Shown: positions 27,082-37,030 of the stretch, in pieces
Position numbering within the stretch: the first letter of the stretch is position 1
Layout: each line of letters begins with the position of its first letter
Assembly: GCF_021729145.1 (NCBI RefSeq)
Contig: NZ_JAJSLW010000007.1
Coordinates: 253,409 to 317,408, forward strand
Source: Membranihabitans maritimus
GTDB taxonomy: Bacteria > Bacteroidota > Bacteroidia > Chitinophagales > Saprospiraceae
Direction of reading: 5' to 3'
DNA: 64,000 nt
Program-made: the position numbers and the translations under genes
The notes under the pieces: model-generated
Told to the model about the DNA's origin: nothing
Seen by the model: the letters and a program-made list of their open reading frames with translations, nothing else
The model's database searches: none

Positions 27082-27585
27082 TTACTCCTCCCCAACTAAT
27101 CTTTCAAAAATCCCCGTATTATAATTCTTCTGGACATTATTCCAGGAAAAGTACCTACCATTCATAGTAATATACACCCCTGGTTCTAAAATCTGAACAA
27201 AAGATAATGCACTTCCCAGGTTAAAGAATCCATCTGATGATACTCCAAAAGTATAGGGTATCATCGCACCGGTCAGCACAATTGTTTTACTTTTTGCCTT
27301 ATTTTCTTCTGAAATGACCTTAGCAGTATCGACCATCGTATCAGTGCCATGTGTCACAATAATCTGTTGATGCTTACTTTCAATACATTTCCGGGCAATT
27401 TCCTTTCGATCTTTAAGATTCATTTCCAGACTGTCCTTCATCATGATTGTTTCCACTTCAATATCAAGACTACACCTACCTCGTTTCAACATTTCGGGAA
27501 TATGGGTGGTCATAAAAGACAAGTCACCTGTAATATAATTGTACTCTTTGTCAAATGTACCTCCTGTGATAAATATTTGTATCAT
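27082..27585 (-). CDS. Short asparaginase-domain protein
   Basis: 167 residues that correspond only to the N-terminal domain of type I/II L-asparaginases: the threonine nucleophile loop ITGGTFD and the THGTDTM motif are present, followed by VLTGAMIPY, but the C-terminal domain that completes the active site is absent. Similar short proteins occur in Bacteroidota, so this is probably not a truncation. Activity is uncertain. I prefer the ATG at 27585 to a TTG at 27600. It starts 15 bases after the RNase H-like gene and likely forms a unit with it. Confidence 0.75.
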   Translation of the reverse strand: MIQIFITGGTFDKEYNYITGDLSFMTTHIPEMLKRGRCSLDIEVETIMMKDSLEMNLKDRKEIARKCIESKHQQIIVTHGTDTMVDTAKVISEENKAKSKTIVLTGAMIPYTFGVSSDGFFNLGSALSFVQILEPGVYITMNGRYFSWNNVQKNYNTGIFERLVGEE

Positions 27586-27600
27586 CGGGTTTTTTGACAA

Positions 27601-28071
27601 TTATACTAATTTATCTGCACAACTTGAACTTGCAAAGGCATTGGGCTTGGCTTTGAAGACAAAACCCATGGATAGGATGTAGCCCATGGCTTCACTGAGT
27701 GCTGAATTGGATTGAAAATTAGGATCGGTATTGATGTCAGCATGTACTTCCAAAGGGATATCATATTTTTCTAACAAATCGCACAATTTATACGCTATAT
27801 CAACAGATTTTCCCACTTCAATAATCATCCTTCGCTTCAACTCCATTTTGGCCTTTTCTCTGGTCTTATTGACATACATAAAACCCCCTCTTCGCTCTCG
27901 CAAAAAGACGATAACAGTAGCAAACTCGATTGTTCCATTTTTAACCTGGGAATCGGTACCGATACAAACTTTTAGGCGATTTCCCTGCTTTGTCTCTTTT
28001 ATAATCGTTTCTTCTACGGTTTTAAATAAATCATCTTTAAGGGGTGCTCCAGAGAATGTTTGCCATGCCAT
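27601..28071 (-). CDS. RNase H-like YkuK-family protein (DUF458)
   Basis: 156-residue protein of the family represented by Bacillus YkuK, predicted to have a ribonuclease H-like fold. The pattern CIGTDSQVK, VIVFLRERRGG, LEVHADINTD supplies the acidic residues expected in such a fold. No function has been established. It is the first gene ahead of the short asparaginase. Confidence 0.78.
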   Translation of the reverse strand: MAWQTFSGAPLKDDLFKTVEETIIKETKQGNRLKVCIGTDSQVKNGTIEFATVIVFLRERRGGFMYVNKTREKAKMELKRRMIIEVGKSVDIAYKLCDLLEKYDIPLEVHADINTDPNFQSNSALSEAMGYILSMGFVFKAKPNAFASSSCADKLV

Positions 28072-28510
28072 ATAAATAATTTTTACTAAAGATAAAATTT
28101 CATATTAAAGAAATTTGTAATCCGGAGTAAATTTAATGTTAATACTTCATTATCAAATACTTTGGAATCTTGTCACCTGTACATTAATCTGGCCTAGATA
28201 AATAATTATAGGTTCAGGGGGAGCGGAAGCGGAATATACTAGGCTTGCCCCATTATTCGGTCGCAAATTTCTGAAGGGTTACCGGGACTAAGCGAAGAAA
28301 GGGAACGCAGTAGATTCAGCTTGTCTATTCTTGAATGGCTATGTGTACTATAGAGCTAACCAATTGAAAACAACGATTCTCTTTCTAAAAGGGGCACTAG
28401 CTAGTCAATTATCTATCCACCTCTTTAAGTCAAACCTCACTATTCACACTTGTGCTCTGAATCCTAAAAATTCATAGAACACAGGTTCATTTAATAATTA
28501 TCAGAACATA
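28072..28510. other. Gene-free divergent spacer
   Basis: No supported gene. A GC-richer patch around 28210-28330 contains a weak GGGGGAGC / GCTTGCCCC pairing. The promoter of the hexosaminidase gene lies at the right end and is listed separately. Confidence 0.45.
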
Positions 28511-28542
28511 TTTCATTTGCATTTCAGAGCTTACTATATTTG
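28511..28542 (+). promoter_or_regulatory. Bacteroidota-type promoter of the GH20 gene
   Basis: TATATTTG at 28535-28542 matches TAnnTTTG; TTTC at 28511-28514 lies 20 bases upstream in the -33 position. The start codon follows 28 bases downstream. Confidence 0.55.
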
Positions 28543-28570
28543 AGACTTTAAATATTCAAATATATAATAG

Positions 28571-31090
28571 ATGTTTAAATCATCGATTTTACTCTCAATA
28601 GTGGCTAGTTTTTTCTGTTGTATAGGTTGTAATACACCTCCGGCAGCTGACTTAAAAGATATACAGGTACGATATATTTTTAAAGGAAATACCCCTTCCG
28701 ATTCCCCCTCTTATGCATCGACAATTGAATTAATAAATTCAGCTAATTCACCCCTTAGCGATAATTGGGAATTACATTTTAATAAAGGAGCAAGTCCGGT
28801 AAAAACTGAAAACTCAGTGGGTCTAGACATACAGTTAATAAACGGGGATTACTTTAAAATTGTACCTGAAGAAAATTTCAGACTACAACCCGGGGATACC
28901 ATTCAATTCCATTATTCCACACAAACCTGGGCTATAAAATACTCCGATTTCCCTTCAGGATTTTTCTTTGTTAATACCGACAATAATATGACGGTAAAAG
29001 TAAATAACCTTTCTATTTCCGTACCTGAGCCCGGTTCAAAGTGGATTAGGTCAGATAATGATTTGGTGGACATTCCTGATGCCGGTTTTTATTTTGACAT
29101 AAATAAAAACTCTACTGACATCCAACATTTTACAAGGACTGTTATTCCTCAACCCAAGTATGTTTCTGTTCAAGATGGCGTTGTTGCTTTTAATAATTTC
29201 AACATTAACCAAAACGAATTTTTTCAGGATGAAATACACTACCTGGATGCGGAAATGAAAAAACTCCTGCCCAATTTATCCAAAGGGAACAATAATTTGA
29301 ATATTGAATTTTCACAAATGCCTACTCCGGAATCCGGAATAGACAGTTATGAGTTATCCATTGCTGAAAATAAGGTATCCATTAAATCCCCTTCCAAAAA
29401 AGGGGCCTTTTATGGTATTGCAAGTTTTCTACAATTACTAAATCCCGACCAATACCAGAAAGAAACCGTTACAATTGATAAAATGATAATCAGAGATTAT
29501 CCGGATCTCGAATACAGGGGATTTATGCTCGATGTCGGACGAAATTTTAAATCAAAAGAACAGGTATTGTGGGTTCTGGACCTTATGAGTAGATACAAGC
29601 TCAACACCTTTCACTTCCATCTGACGGACGATGAAGGATGGCGGTTAGAAATACCAGGCCTGCCTGAGCTTACTGAATTTGGCGCCCAAAGAGGCTATTC
29701 TCCGGATGAAAGCAAAAATTTACAACCTTCGTACGGATCCGGCTCGGATGTGGAAAGCTCACCGGGTTCCGGTTATTTTTCAAGTTCGGACTTTGTTGAA
29801 ATTTTACAATATGCTAAGAAAAGACACATAAAGGTTATTCCCGAAATTGATCTCCCTGGTCATTCCAGGGCAGCTATAAAAAGTATGGATTATCGATATC
29901 AAAAATATAAAGATTCTGAACCTGATAAAGCTATAGAATATCTGCTTCACGACCCGGAGGATCAGTCTGAATACCGTTCTATCCAAAACTATAATGACAA
30001 TGTCGTTAATGTATGCCAACCCTCAGCCTATCGGTTTTTTGAAAAAGTTGTTACGGAAATACAATCCTATTATGATAAAGCCGGAGCTGAAATTGAAATA
30101 ATACATATTGGAGGAGACGAAGTTCCCCGGGGCGTCTGGACTGCATCCCCCGCATGCGAACAATGGATTCGTGAAAACAATATTCCCAAAAATCAATTGT
30201 GGAGTGATTTCCTTACCAGGATCCAACAAATTTTAACTGATAAAGGTATGATTATGGCCGGATGGCAAGAGGTGGCACTGGATAGTGAACACCACCTTGA
30301 TCCGGACAAGTCAGGACAGGTCATACCTTATGTCTGGAACACAATGCCCGGGGATCCCGATAGCCCAGACGACAGTCAGGAATTGGCTTATAAATTGGCT
30401 AATAATGACTTTAAGGTAGTAATAAGCAGTGCTCCCAACCTCTATTTTGATTTTGCTTATGACAAACATCCAGATGAACCCGGATTTTACTGGTCCGGAT
30501 TCCTGGACATGAAAAAGACCTTTACAATGCAGCCTTATAATATTTACACCAGTACAAGTGTAGATCCTTTTGGCCATCCATTGGATCAAAGTTCTGCAGG
30601 CAAAACCAATATTGAAAAGAAAGAAAATATCCTTGGAATACAGGGACAATTGTGGTCTGAAACAGTATCCACTTTTTCTGCTCTTCAGTATTACCTTGTT
30701 CCTAAAGCTTTCGGATTATTTGAAAGAGCCTGGAACGCATCTCCAAAATGGGAGGGTAAACCTTCATCCCGTTCTTTCGCAACTGACTGGGAAAACTTCC
30801 GATACAATATAGGTAAATATCAAATCCCTATGTTAAAATCAGTATACGATGATAAGATCAATTACAGATTGGCACCTCCCGGAGGTAAAATCGAAAAAGA
30901 GCAAGTACTCGCTAATGCCTATTGGCCGGGGGTAACGATCAAATATACAACGGATGGTTCAGAACCCGACGGAAATTCCAAAACGTATACCGAACCTATT
31001 ACTTTATCCAATGATTTTCAGGTGATCCAACTGAAAGCCTTCGACCAGTCAGGATATAGCAGCAGGACAGTAATAGTGGAAATCCCATAA
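28571..31090 (+). CDS. Beta-N-acetylhexosaminidase, GH20, lipoprotein
   Basis: 839 residues. A lipoprotein signal ends at Cys20 (CCIGC). Domains in order: a CHB_HEX-type carbohydrate-binding domain (about 28-155), the GH20b alpha/beta domain (about 190-310), the GH20 TIM barrel from YRGFMLDVGRNF (315 on) and a C-terminal CHB_HEX_C-like Fn3/Ig domain (about 780-839, IKYTTDGSEPDG). The catalytic pair is Asp516-Glu517 in HIGGDEVPRG, using substrate-assisted hydrolysis of terminal GlcNAc/GalNAc. It faces the envelope and probably trims chitin-like or glycan oligomers. Single gene; its neighbours on the other strand include an RbsD-like sugar mutarotase lipoprotein. Confidence 0.95.
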   Translation: MFKSSILLSIVASFFCCIGCNTPPAADLKDIQVRYIFKGNTPSDSPSYASTIELINSANSPLSDNWELHFNKGASPVKTENSVGLDIQLINGDYFKIVPEENFRLQPGDTIQFHYSTQTWAIKYSDFPSGFFFVNTDNNMTVKVNNLSISVPEPGSKWIRSDNDLVDIPDAGFYFDINKNSTDIQHFTRTVIPQPKYVSVQDGVVAFNNFNINQNEFFQDEIHYLDAEMKKLLPNLSKGNNNLNIEFSQMPTPESGIDSYELSIAENKVSIKSPSKKGAFYGIASFLQLLNPDQYQKETVTIDKMIIRDYPDLEYRGFMLDVGRNFKSKEQVLWVLDLMSRYKLNTFHFHLTDDEGWRLEIPGLPELTEFGAQRGYSPDESKNLQPSYGSGSDVESSPGSGYFSSSDFVEILQYAKKRHIKVIPEIDLPGHSRAAIKSMDYRYQKYKDSEPDKAIEYLLHDPEDQSEYRSIQNYNDNVVNVCQPSAYRFFEKVVTEIQSYYDKAGAEIEIIHIGGDEVPRGVWTASPACEQWIRENNIPKNQLWSDFLTRIQQILTDKGMIMAGWQEVALDSEHHLDPDKSGQVIPYVWNTMPGDPDSPDDSQELAYKLANNDFKVVISSAPNLYFDFAYDKHPDEPGFYWSGFLDMKKTFTMQPYNIYTSTSVDPFGHPLDQSSAGKTNIEKKENILGIQGQLWSETVSTFSALQYYLVPKAFGLFERAWNASPKWEGKPSSRSFATDWENFRYNIGKYQIPMLKSVYDDKINYRLAPPGGKIEKEQVLANAYWPGVTIKYTTDGSEPDGNSKTYTEPITLSNDFQVIQLKAFDQSGYSSRTVIVEIP

Positions 31091-31452
31091 TTCAACAACT
31101 GAATGTTATCAGGTTTATAGTTACTTCTGTCCTCGGTTCCTCCTTATAGAATTGATACCAAATTCGCAGATTATTGCATTCTGATAGAATTACAAAAATC
31201 TATGGCTTTGTAGGTCTTGAGTGTTTATGATTCTTATTAACGTAGCCATCAAGAACTTTTGACAGGCACTGTCTTCTTCTTCAGGCAACTCCTTTCGAGG
31301 ACTTTTGACAAGCGGCCCGAGGCTGAGATCTATACGGTACATTCGGTCGAAGCGCACAAAGAAGCTTTCAGACCTGCAGATCTCAAGGCCCATAACCACG
31401 GGGATACTCCCTGGGAAAATACTAGTCAAATCCCATGGTCTTCCACTTTGCC
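31091..31452. other. Spacer downstream of two convergent genes
   Basis: No recognised gene. A minus-strand frame from within the RbsD-like gene to 31190 stays open for about 100 codons with plausible composition, but it starts inside another gene, has no family I know and no upstream signals. Confidence 0.4.
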
Positions 31453-32025
31453 CTACTGTAGAGCCCCCATCTTTTCCCGCAACTTTTGTTCCATCGTCCC
31501 ATCCCAATACCCACAATCCAACTCAAAAAACACTGAAGAATAAGGCAATACAGCATTGGTTTTCAATACAAAAATTTTAAATAGCTTCGAAGCCTCATCT
31601 ATTTTAGTAAATACAGTATCGTGAAGGATCGATCGAACATTGAATTCAGATAATTGATCATCCAGCATTTTCTTATAGGAAACGATCCCCGGTACTTCTT
31701 TATCAGACAAGTATTCCAATTCTGCGTCTGTATAAACGATAGGATGAATATGGTTTTGCGTACTAAGGTAATCCAACGTCTCTGTCAATACACTGTCCAT
31801 ACTTTCATTGGTGTAAACGACCTCTATCCCCTTAGCAGATTGCAGTGGAAATGCTTTATCCACTACGAGAATCCAATTGCGGTGCCCCAATAAAGGCAAT
31901 TCATTCCAAAGTCGGTCTTGCCACCTGATTTCATCATCATCTTGCTGTGAATCCATATTGAAACAACTAAAGTTTATAAATAAAAAGCTAAATATAATAC
32001 CAAAAGAGAAAGTTTTCAAAATCAT
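31453..32025 (-). CDS. RbsD/FucU-like (sugar mutarotase) lipoprotein
   Basis: 190 residues. After a hydrophobic signal ending NFSC, the body matches the RbsD/FucU fold: LGHRNWILVVD near the start (catalytic-type His), an HIHPIVYTD strand, KLFKIFVLKTNAVLPYSSV and a final ELDCGYWDG. RbsD and FucU interconvert sugar anomers and are normally cytoplasmic decamers, so an exported lipidated version is unusual. I take the ATG at 32025 rather than 32058 because the signal peptide is then normal. It may convert sugars released by envelope glycosidases such as the adjacent GH20 enzyme; this is inference. Confidence 0.75.
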   Translation of the reverse strand: MILKTFSFGIIFSFLFINFSCFNMDSQQDDDEIRWQDRLWNELPLLGHRNWILVVDKAFPLQSAKGIEVVYTNESMDSVLTETLDYLSTQNHIHPIVYTDAELEYLSDKEVPGIVSYKKMLDDQLSEFNVRSILHDTVFTKIDEASKLFKIFVLKTNAVLPYSSVFFELDCGYWDGTMEQKLREKMGALQ

Positions 32026-32191
32026 AGGTTCAATTAGAATATGGTCCTTAACAACCATCCAAGAAAAAAATACAGTAATCAGGCAGCAATTATACGGAAT
32101 GTATTCAAATTACACACAGGATATATTTAAATTTTAGGGGGAAAACAATAATAATTTCAATGGAATTCAACAAAGAACATAATATACGAGT

Positions 32192-33100
32192 TCACCCCAT
32201 TGTTTCTGCCTCCAATTCCATTGACCTTTTTATCATTTTTTTTGCCATTTTATCATGATTAGAATCGAATGGGAGTATCGGTTCGCGAACCCTGTCTGTG
32301 GGGTAAATTCCTTGCGAAAAAAGTAATTTCTTGAAGAAGTGTATAGAAATATCCAAATGTTGATTGGAGAAAGCGAGAATAGGAATGAGTTTTTCGAAAA
32401 GATCTGAAGCCTTTTCTGCATTCCCGGCATGAAACGATTCATAAATTGCGACATAGGTATAATGCAACCCAGTAGGCATAAAAGCATGAACACCCCTTTC
32501 GAGACCTTCTATCATTTGGGTCACGGCCCACCCCCCACTAATGTTTAAATTACCATCAGTAAGGTCCAGGATACGAGAATACTTTACCCCTGCCGGTACG
32601 GTCTCCACTTTTAGACAGCGAAAGGCCTCTACTTCTTCAAAAAGTTGACATATTAACGCATCTGGTAGTCCATATCCACTCGCACTCCAATCCTGGATCA
32701 TTATCATTTCAGGGTTGAGTTCTGCAAAACGTAAAAATTGAGAGCGATAGTCCTCTTCATCTGAAAAGGCATAATTAAACAATACATTTTCGCATCCTAT
32801 TTGTAAAAAGGTATCTAAAATTTCCAATGCATTTTCAAAATCAGGATCGCCGGCTCCTACAATGACGGGAACAGAACCGTTTACAGCTTCCATTACCCAT
32901 TCGACCAGTTGATATCGCTCAGCATTGGATAGTTTGGTTACTTCAGCCGCCAGCCCGGGAACCAAAAATCCGGAAACACCAGCTTCCAATGCATAGGCAA
33001 CATTTAATTCTATTCCCTTCCTATCAATATTGCCATATCTATCAAAAGGAGTATTCAATACGGTCACAATTCCGTACAAAGGGTAAAGGGTTTTTGACAT
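32192..33100 (-). CDS. DapA-like aldolase / lyase (DHDPS family), atypical
   Basis: 302-residue class I aldolase of the dihydrodipicolinate synthase/N-acetylneuraminate lyase family. The N-terminus YGIVTVLNTPFD and the barrel pattern fit, and Lys164 in CLKVETVPAG is the likely Schiff-base residue. The strand that normally carries the catalytic Tyr (YN.P) reads QDWSASG, so it is unlikely to be the lysine-pathway enzyme. It more likely cleaves a 2-keto acid or sugar acid. Together with Gfo/Idh, RraA-like and SMP-30-like genes nearby it hints at sugar-acid or hydroxy-acid breakdown. Confidence 0.8.
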   Translation of the reverse strand: MSKTLYPLYGIVTVLNTPFDRYGNIDRKGIELNVAYALEAGVSGFLVPGLAAEVTKLSNAERYQLVEWVMEAVNGSVPVIVGAGDPDFENALEILDTFLQIGCENVLFNYAFSDEEDYRSQFLRFAELNPEMIMIQDWSASGYGLPDALICQLFEEVEAFRCLKVETVPAGVKYSRILDLTDGNLNISGGWAVTQMIEGLERGVHAFMPTGLHYTYVAIYESFHAGNAEKASDLFEKLIPILAFSNQHLDISIHFFKKLLFSQGIYPTDRVREPILPFDSNHDKMAKKMIKRSMELEAETMG

Positions 33101-33401
33101 ATAAAAAATTTGTTTAATACATTTTCATTCTTCAATAATTTAAGCACTTTTTACGATTCTTCTGTGAAAGAAATACTTTCTTGGCAAAGATTTTAGACTA
33201 TTTATTATAGTTTTCGAATTTTCAATCATTGTGGCGGCAAATTCAGTTAATCATCCTACTGGTAAAATTTCATCAATTGGATATGATTTATGCTTAAGAA
33301 AATTCAACTGTAAATTTATCTCCTCTTTTACAATTATACTTTCTCATATACCATATAATTTTTATATCAAGCACTAATTACCTATGAGAAGTTTCTTAAT
33401 T
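33101..33401. other. Gene-free spacer
   Basis: AT-rich, 301 bases between the DapA-like and Gfo/Idh genes. No gene, terminator or clear promoter seen. Confidence 0.5.
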
Positions 33402-34739
33402 CTATATCTCTTTCATGTTCTCCGGATCCCAAAAAACCGGCTGTTCTTTTAGGTAACTATTAAAGCTTAATAATGCAGCCGACGAAGCTCTTACGCCAAA
33501 TTTCACATCTGACTCAATGCCTCCTCCCTTACGGATCCCGGTGATAAAATTGTTCCAATGGTCGTAATGTCCCCCTTTATATCCTTTTTCCGCCTGAAAA
33601 ACAAATTCTTTATCCGAAACCTTTCGGGGATGGTCCATCCCTTGCCCCACACTACTTAATTCTCTGAAAGTATCCATATCAGCCGAATCAACCGTTTTCA
33701 GCACTACTGTATTCCATCCCACTTCCAACTTCCCTTTATTCCCTATAATATCAAAGTCTGTACTACCCCATTCTCCGGATATCCCGTCGACATAATTGGC
33801 GCCCAGGGACATAGTAAAGGCCCCCAAATTATTCCGGTTGGGATAATCAAAAAAACCAAGCATAATATCCGGTGTGTCCCTGCTACCATTGGTATAATGA
33901 TAGATATCCCCCGTAGTATACACTTTTTGAGGCCCCAAAGAGTCTGTAATGAAATGGAGACTGGAAATGACATGAACAAATAAATCACCTGCCAAACCCG
34001 TTCCGTAATCCCGCCAATTCCGCCATGAGAAAAACCGCTGTGCATCATAAGAATGATCTGGTGCAGGGCCAATAAATCGATCCCACCAAATCGTTTCCGG
34101 GCTAGCCCCATCAGGCGCCACAAATGGATCCAACGATCCCGGTGGGCGGGTAAATTTTGCTTCCACTGAATTTACACTACCGATTGCCCCATTCCGGACC
34201 AATACTTTCGCTACCCGGTTTCCCAAAGAAGCCATCCCCTGGCTTCCCATCTGGAATAAACTCCCGGTTTCTTCCTGTGCTTTTATCAAGTCAGCTCCTT
34301 CCTGTAACTTGTGTATTACAGGTTTTTCACAATACACATGTTTCCCTGCTTTCATCGCGTCAATGGCAATTTTTTGGTGCCAATGATCAGGAGTAGCTAC
34401 AATGACGGCATCAACGTCCGGATTATCCAATACTTCCCTGTATTCCCTGGTAGTTGATATTTTATCTCCCCAGGTTTTTGCTACCTCTTCCAATCTGCCG
34501 TCGTACAGGTCACATACAGTTATCAATTCGGTATCTTCCACCCGGAGGGCAGTCCGCGCATTGGAAGTTCCCATTCCCCCCTTTCCTATAAGTCCCAGGC
34601 GTATGGAGTCAGTTCCCCTTTTACCGATTGAAAAAGTAGAAACACTATTTTTTTTATTCGCTTTTAATAATTCGGGTAACGTTTGATATGCAACCGTACC
34701 TGCTACCAATTTTTTAATAAAGGATCTACGTTTGGTCAT
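33402..34739 (-). CDS. Gfo/Idh/MocA family oxidoreductase with twin-arginine signal
   Basis: 445 residues. The N-terminus KRRSFIKKLVAGTVA is a twin-arginine export signal. A Rossmann fold follows (RLGLIGKGGMGTSNAR), then VIVATPDHWHQ and the family motif EKPVIHKL; the C-terminal alpha/beta domain carries GGHYDHWNNF and ends with a domain typical of exported Bacteroidota and Planctomycetes members. These enzymes oxidise or reduce sugars or remove sugar groups using a tightly held NAD(P). Substrate unknown. Divergent from the malic enzyme gene with a 246-base gap. Confidence 0.88.
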   Translation of the reverse strand: MTKRRSFIKKLVAGTVAYQTLPELLKANKKNSVSTFSIGKRGTDSIRLGLIGKGGMGTSNARTALRVEDTELITVCDLYDGRLEEVAKTWGDKISTTREYREVLDNPDVDAVIVATPDHWHQKIAIDAMKAGKHVYCEKPVIHKLQEGADLIKAQEETGSLFQMGSQGMASLGNRVAKVLVRNGAIGSVNSVEAKFTRPPGSLDPFVAPDGASPETIWWDRFIGPAPDHSYDAQRFFSWRNWRDYGTGLAGDLFVHVISSLHFITDSLGPQKVYTTGDIYHYTNGSRDTPDIMLGFFDYPNRNNLGAFTMSLGANYVDGISGEWGSTDFDIIGNKGKLEVGWNTVVLKTVDSADMDTFRELSSVGQGMDHPRKVSDKEFVFQAEKGYKGGHYDHWNNFITGIRKGGGIESDVKFGVRASSAALLSFNSYLKEQPVFWDPENMKEI

Positions 34740-34985
34740 AGTGTTGACAGTATTTGTTAGGTTGAAAGAATTTATTCCATTGACTTACTATATGAGTAAA
34801 GTTACGTATTTTCCACCACTTCGACCTTTTCGAGACAGGGGATATTGTTTATAGCCGCATGGTATCTGAAACAAAAATATTCTTTGCGTTTGTTACTAAG
34901 ACTCGTATCTTTCGGCCATTGAAGTTATATTAGCATGTAATAAAAATACATCATGCTCAAATAGAGGAGTATAAAAAAAAGGATT

Positions 34986-36428
34986 ATGATTGAAATTCAG
35001 CCCAGTGCAGGTTACAGTTTTACGATGCGTTTATATATTGAAAATAAACCGGGCATGCTGGCTAAAGTACTGGAAGCCATTGGACAAGAAAAAGGAGATC
35101 CCGGCGCAGTGGATGTAGTCAAAGTAGAAGGAAAATATAAGGTTCGGGATATCACCGTAAGCGCGAGAGATCAAAGCCACTCAAAAAATATTGTAGAGGC
35201 GGTCAGGAAAATCGAAGGCATCAAAGTTCGGAATGTTTCGGATCGGGTTTTCTTACTGCATCTTGGAGGAAAAATTCGCATTGAAAACAAAGTACCCGTA
35301 GACACAAGGGATGCGCTTTCCATGGCCTATACTCCGGGAGTTGGTCGGGTATGTGAGGCCATTGCAAAAAACAAGGAAAAGGCCAATACACTTACGATCA
35401 AGCAAAATTCTGTAGCTGTGATAAGTGATGGATCGGCCGTATTGGGTCTTGGCAACATAGGACCTGAAGCTGCCATGCCAGTGATGGAAGGGAAAGCCAT
35501 GCTATTTAAAGAATTCGCGGATATTGATGCCTATCCTATTTGTTTAGATACACAGGAGGTAGATGAGATTGTTTCCGCTGTAAAATGGATGGCACCGGGC
35601 TTTGGGGCTGTAAACCTGGAAGATATTTCTTCTCCACGTTGTTTTGAGATCGAGCAGCGCCTTAAAAAAGAGCTCAATATTCCTGTCTTTCACGATGATC
35701 AACACGGCACAGCAGTGGTAACCCTCGCGGCAACCATAAATGCTTTAAAAGTAGTGAAAAAACAACTGGAAGATATACGTATTGTCATCGTAGGGGCCGG
35801 AGCTGCAGGGGTAGCTATTGTTCGTATTTTGCTGGGAGCGGGTGCCAAAGAAATTTTGGTGTGTGATAGCAAAGGAGTAATAGATCGAAAACGAAGCGAC
35901 ATAACTGATGGTATTAAAAAATGGCTGGCCGAAAATACCAATCCCCTCAATGAATCAGGAACCGTACACGATGCTATGAAAAATACCGATCTATTGATAG
36001 GTGTAAGTGGACCTGGGATTATTACCCGCGAAGACGTAGAAGCAATGGCACAGGATCCAATGGTATTTGCACTGGCCAACCCGGTTCCCGAAATTCAACC
36101 TGAGGCCATCTTTGACATTGCCCGTATTACGGCCACAGGCCGCAGTGATTATCCCAATCAAATTAACAACGTTTTGGCGTTTCCGGGTATTTTCCGGGGC
36201 GCATTGAATAGCAGGGCTACGGATATAAACGAACCCATGAAACTAGCTGCAGCACATGCTATTGCCAATTGTATCGATGAAAATGATCTGGGGACAGAGT
36301 ATATTATTCCCAGTGTATTCAATAAAAAGGTAGCCCGTATGGTCGCCCAGGCTGTTAAGAAAGCAGCGTATGAAAGTGGCGTTGCCGAGCGCAAAAAAGT
36401 ACCTTTTAGCGGGCAATTCGGTGTGTAA
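34986..36428 (+). CDS. NAD(P)-dependent malic enzyme with N-terminal ACT domain
   Basis: 480 residues. An ACT-like regulatory domain occupies about residues 10-95 ([20 protein letters not shown]), then the malic enzyme: [14 protein letters not shown], the [16 protein letters not shown] motif, catalytic-Lys region [14 protein letters not shown], metal site [10 protein letters not shown] and a Rossmann [13 protein letters not shown]. It converts malate to pyruvate and CO2. The ACT domain suggests control by an amino acid. It is the only plus-strand gene inside the long minus-strand region and probably a housekeeping insertion there. Confidence 0.93.
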   Translation: MIEIQPSAGYSFTMRLYIENKPGMLAKVLEAIGQEKGDPGAVDVVKVEGKYKVRDITVSARDQSHSKNIVEAVRKIEGIKVRNVSDRVFLLHLGGKIRIENKVPVDTRDALSMAYTPGVGRVCEAIAKNKEKANTLTIKQNSVAVISDGSAVLGLGNIGPEAAMPVMEGKAMLFKEFADIDAYPICLDTQEVDEIVSAVKWMAPGFGAVNLEDISSPRCFEIEQRLKKELNIPVFHDDQHGTAVVTLAATINALKVVKKQLEDIRIVIVGAGAAGVAIVRILLGAGAKEILVCDSKGVIDRKRSDITDGIKKWLAENTNPLNESGTVHDAMKNTDLLIGVSGPGIITREDVEAMAQDPMVFALANPVPEIQPEAIFDIARITATGRSDYPNQINNVLAFPGIFRGALNSRATDINEPMKLAAAHAIANCIDENDLGTEYIIPSVFNKKVARMVAQAVKKAAYESGVAERKKVPFSGQFGV

Positions 36429-37030
36429 ACACGCTAAATTCACAAATATTCCGCCACGAAGTCGCCCGGTAAAAACCATATTTAGGACCTTACCGGCGAT
36501 TCCAATAATTCATACTACCGGAAATGGCCCACCTCCGGGATCATTAGCACCCTGGCTATCGGCTTATTCACTAGGATGGCAATGCGGCTCTGTACTTTCG
36601 GTCTTTGAATCCAACATAACAAAAAAATGATAAATGTAATGTTCTTACTTATCCATTGAAAACCCTAAACGATAAAAGGTAGTAACTATTCCAGTGTACG
36701 CCTACCATCCTTTCAAATATAGATAGGGATCCTAATTCGATTTTTACTCCGGAGTCAATAGAAAAAATAGGTGTGTACAGAAAAAATTTATCGATAAAAA
36801 TTTGTTCTTCTAAAACAACCGAATCTGATTTACCATTATTCTATCGATTTTATTCGATCACCTCTGGCATTCATAAAAATTGTCAAGCCTAGTCTTAATC
36901 CAGGCATAGCCCATTAATCGCAATACAAAATCAAATGACGAAATATACTAAAATACACCCGGGATGTTTTGGATTGCCCCGTTTGTATCTTGTCCATAAA
37001 ATTTAATTTTTCAAAAAATTAAACTTTAAT
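36429..37030. other. Gene-free spacer with hairpin after malic enzyme
   Basis: No supported gene. An inverted repeat TCGCCCGGTAA (36462-36472) / TTACCGGCGA (36490-36499), perfect except for one extra base, lies just past the malic enzyme stop. It lacks a T-run, so its role as terminator is uncertain. The rest is AT-rich and featureless. Confidence 0.5.

Noticed and set aside
31190..31516. Minus-strand open frame of 108 codons downstream of and overlapping the RbsD-like gene
   Set aside because: It starts inside a well-supported gene, matches no family I recognise and shows no start signals of its own.
36370..36630. Plus-strand frame of 86 codons at the end of the malic enzyme
   Set aside because: Overlaps the malic enzyme in another frame and the non-overlapping part has no coding character.
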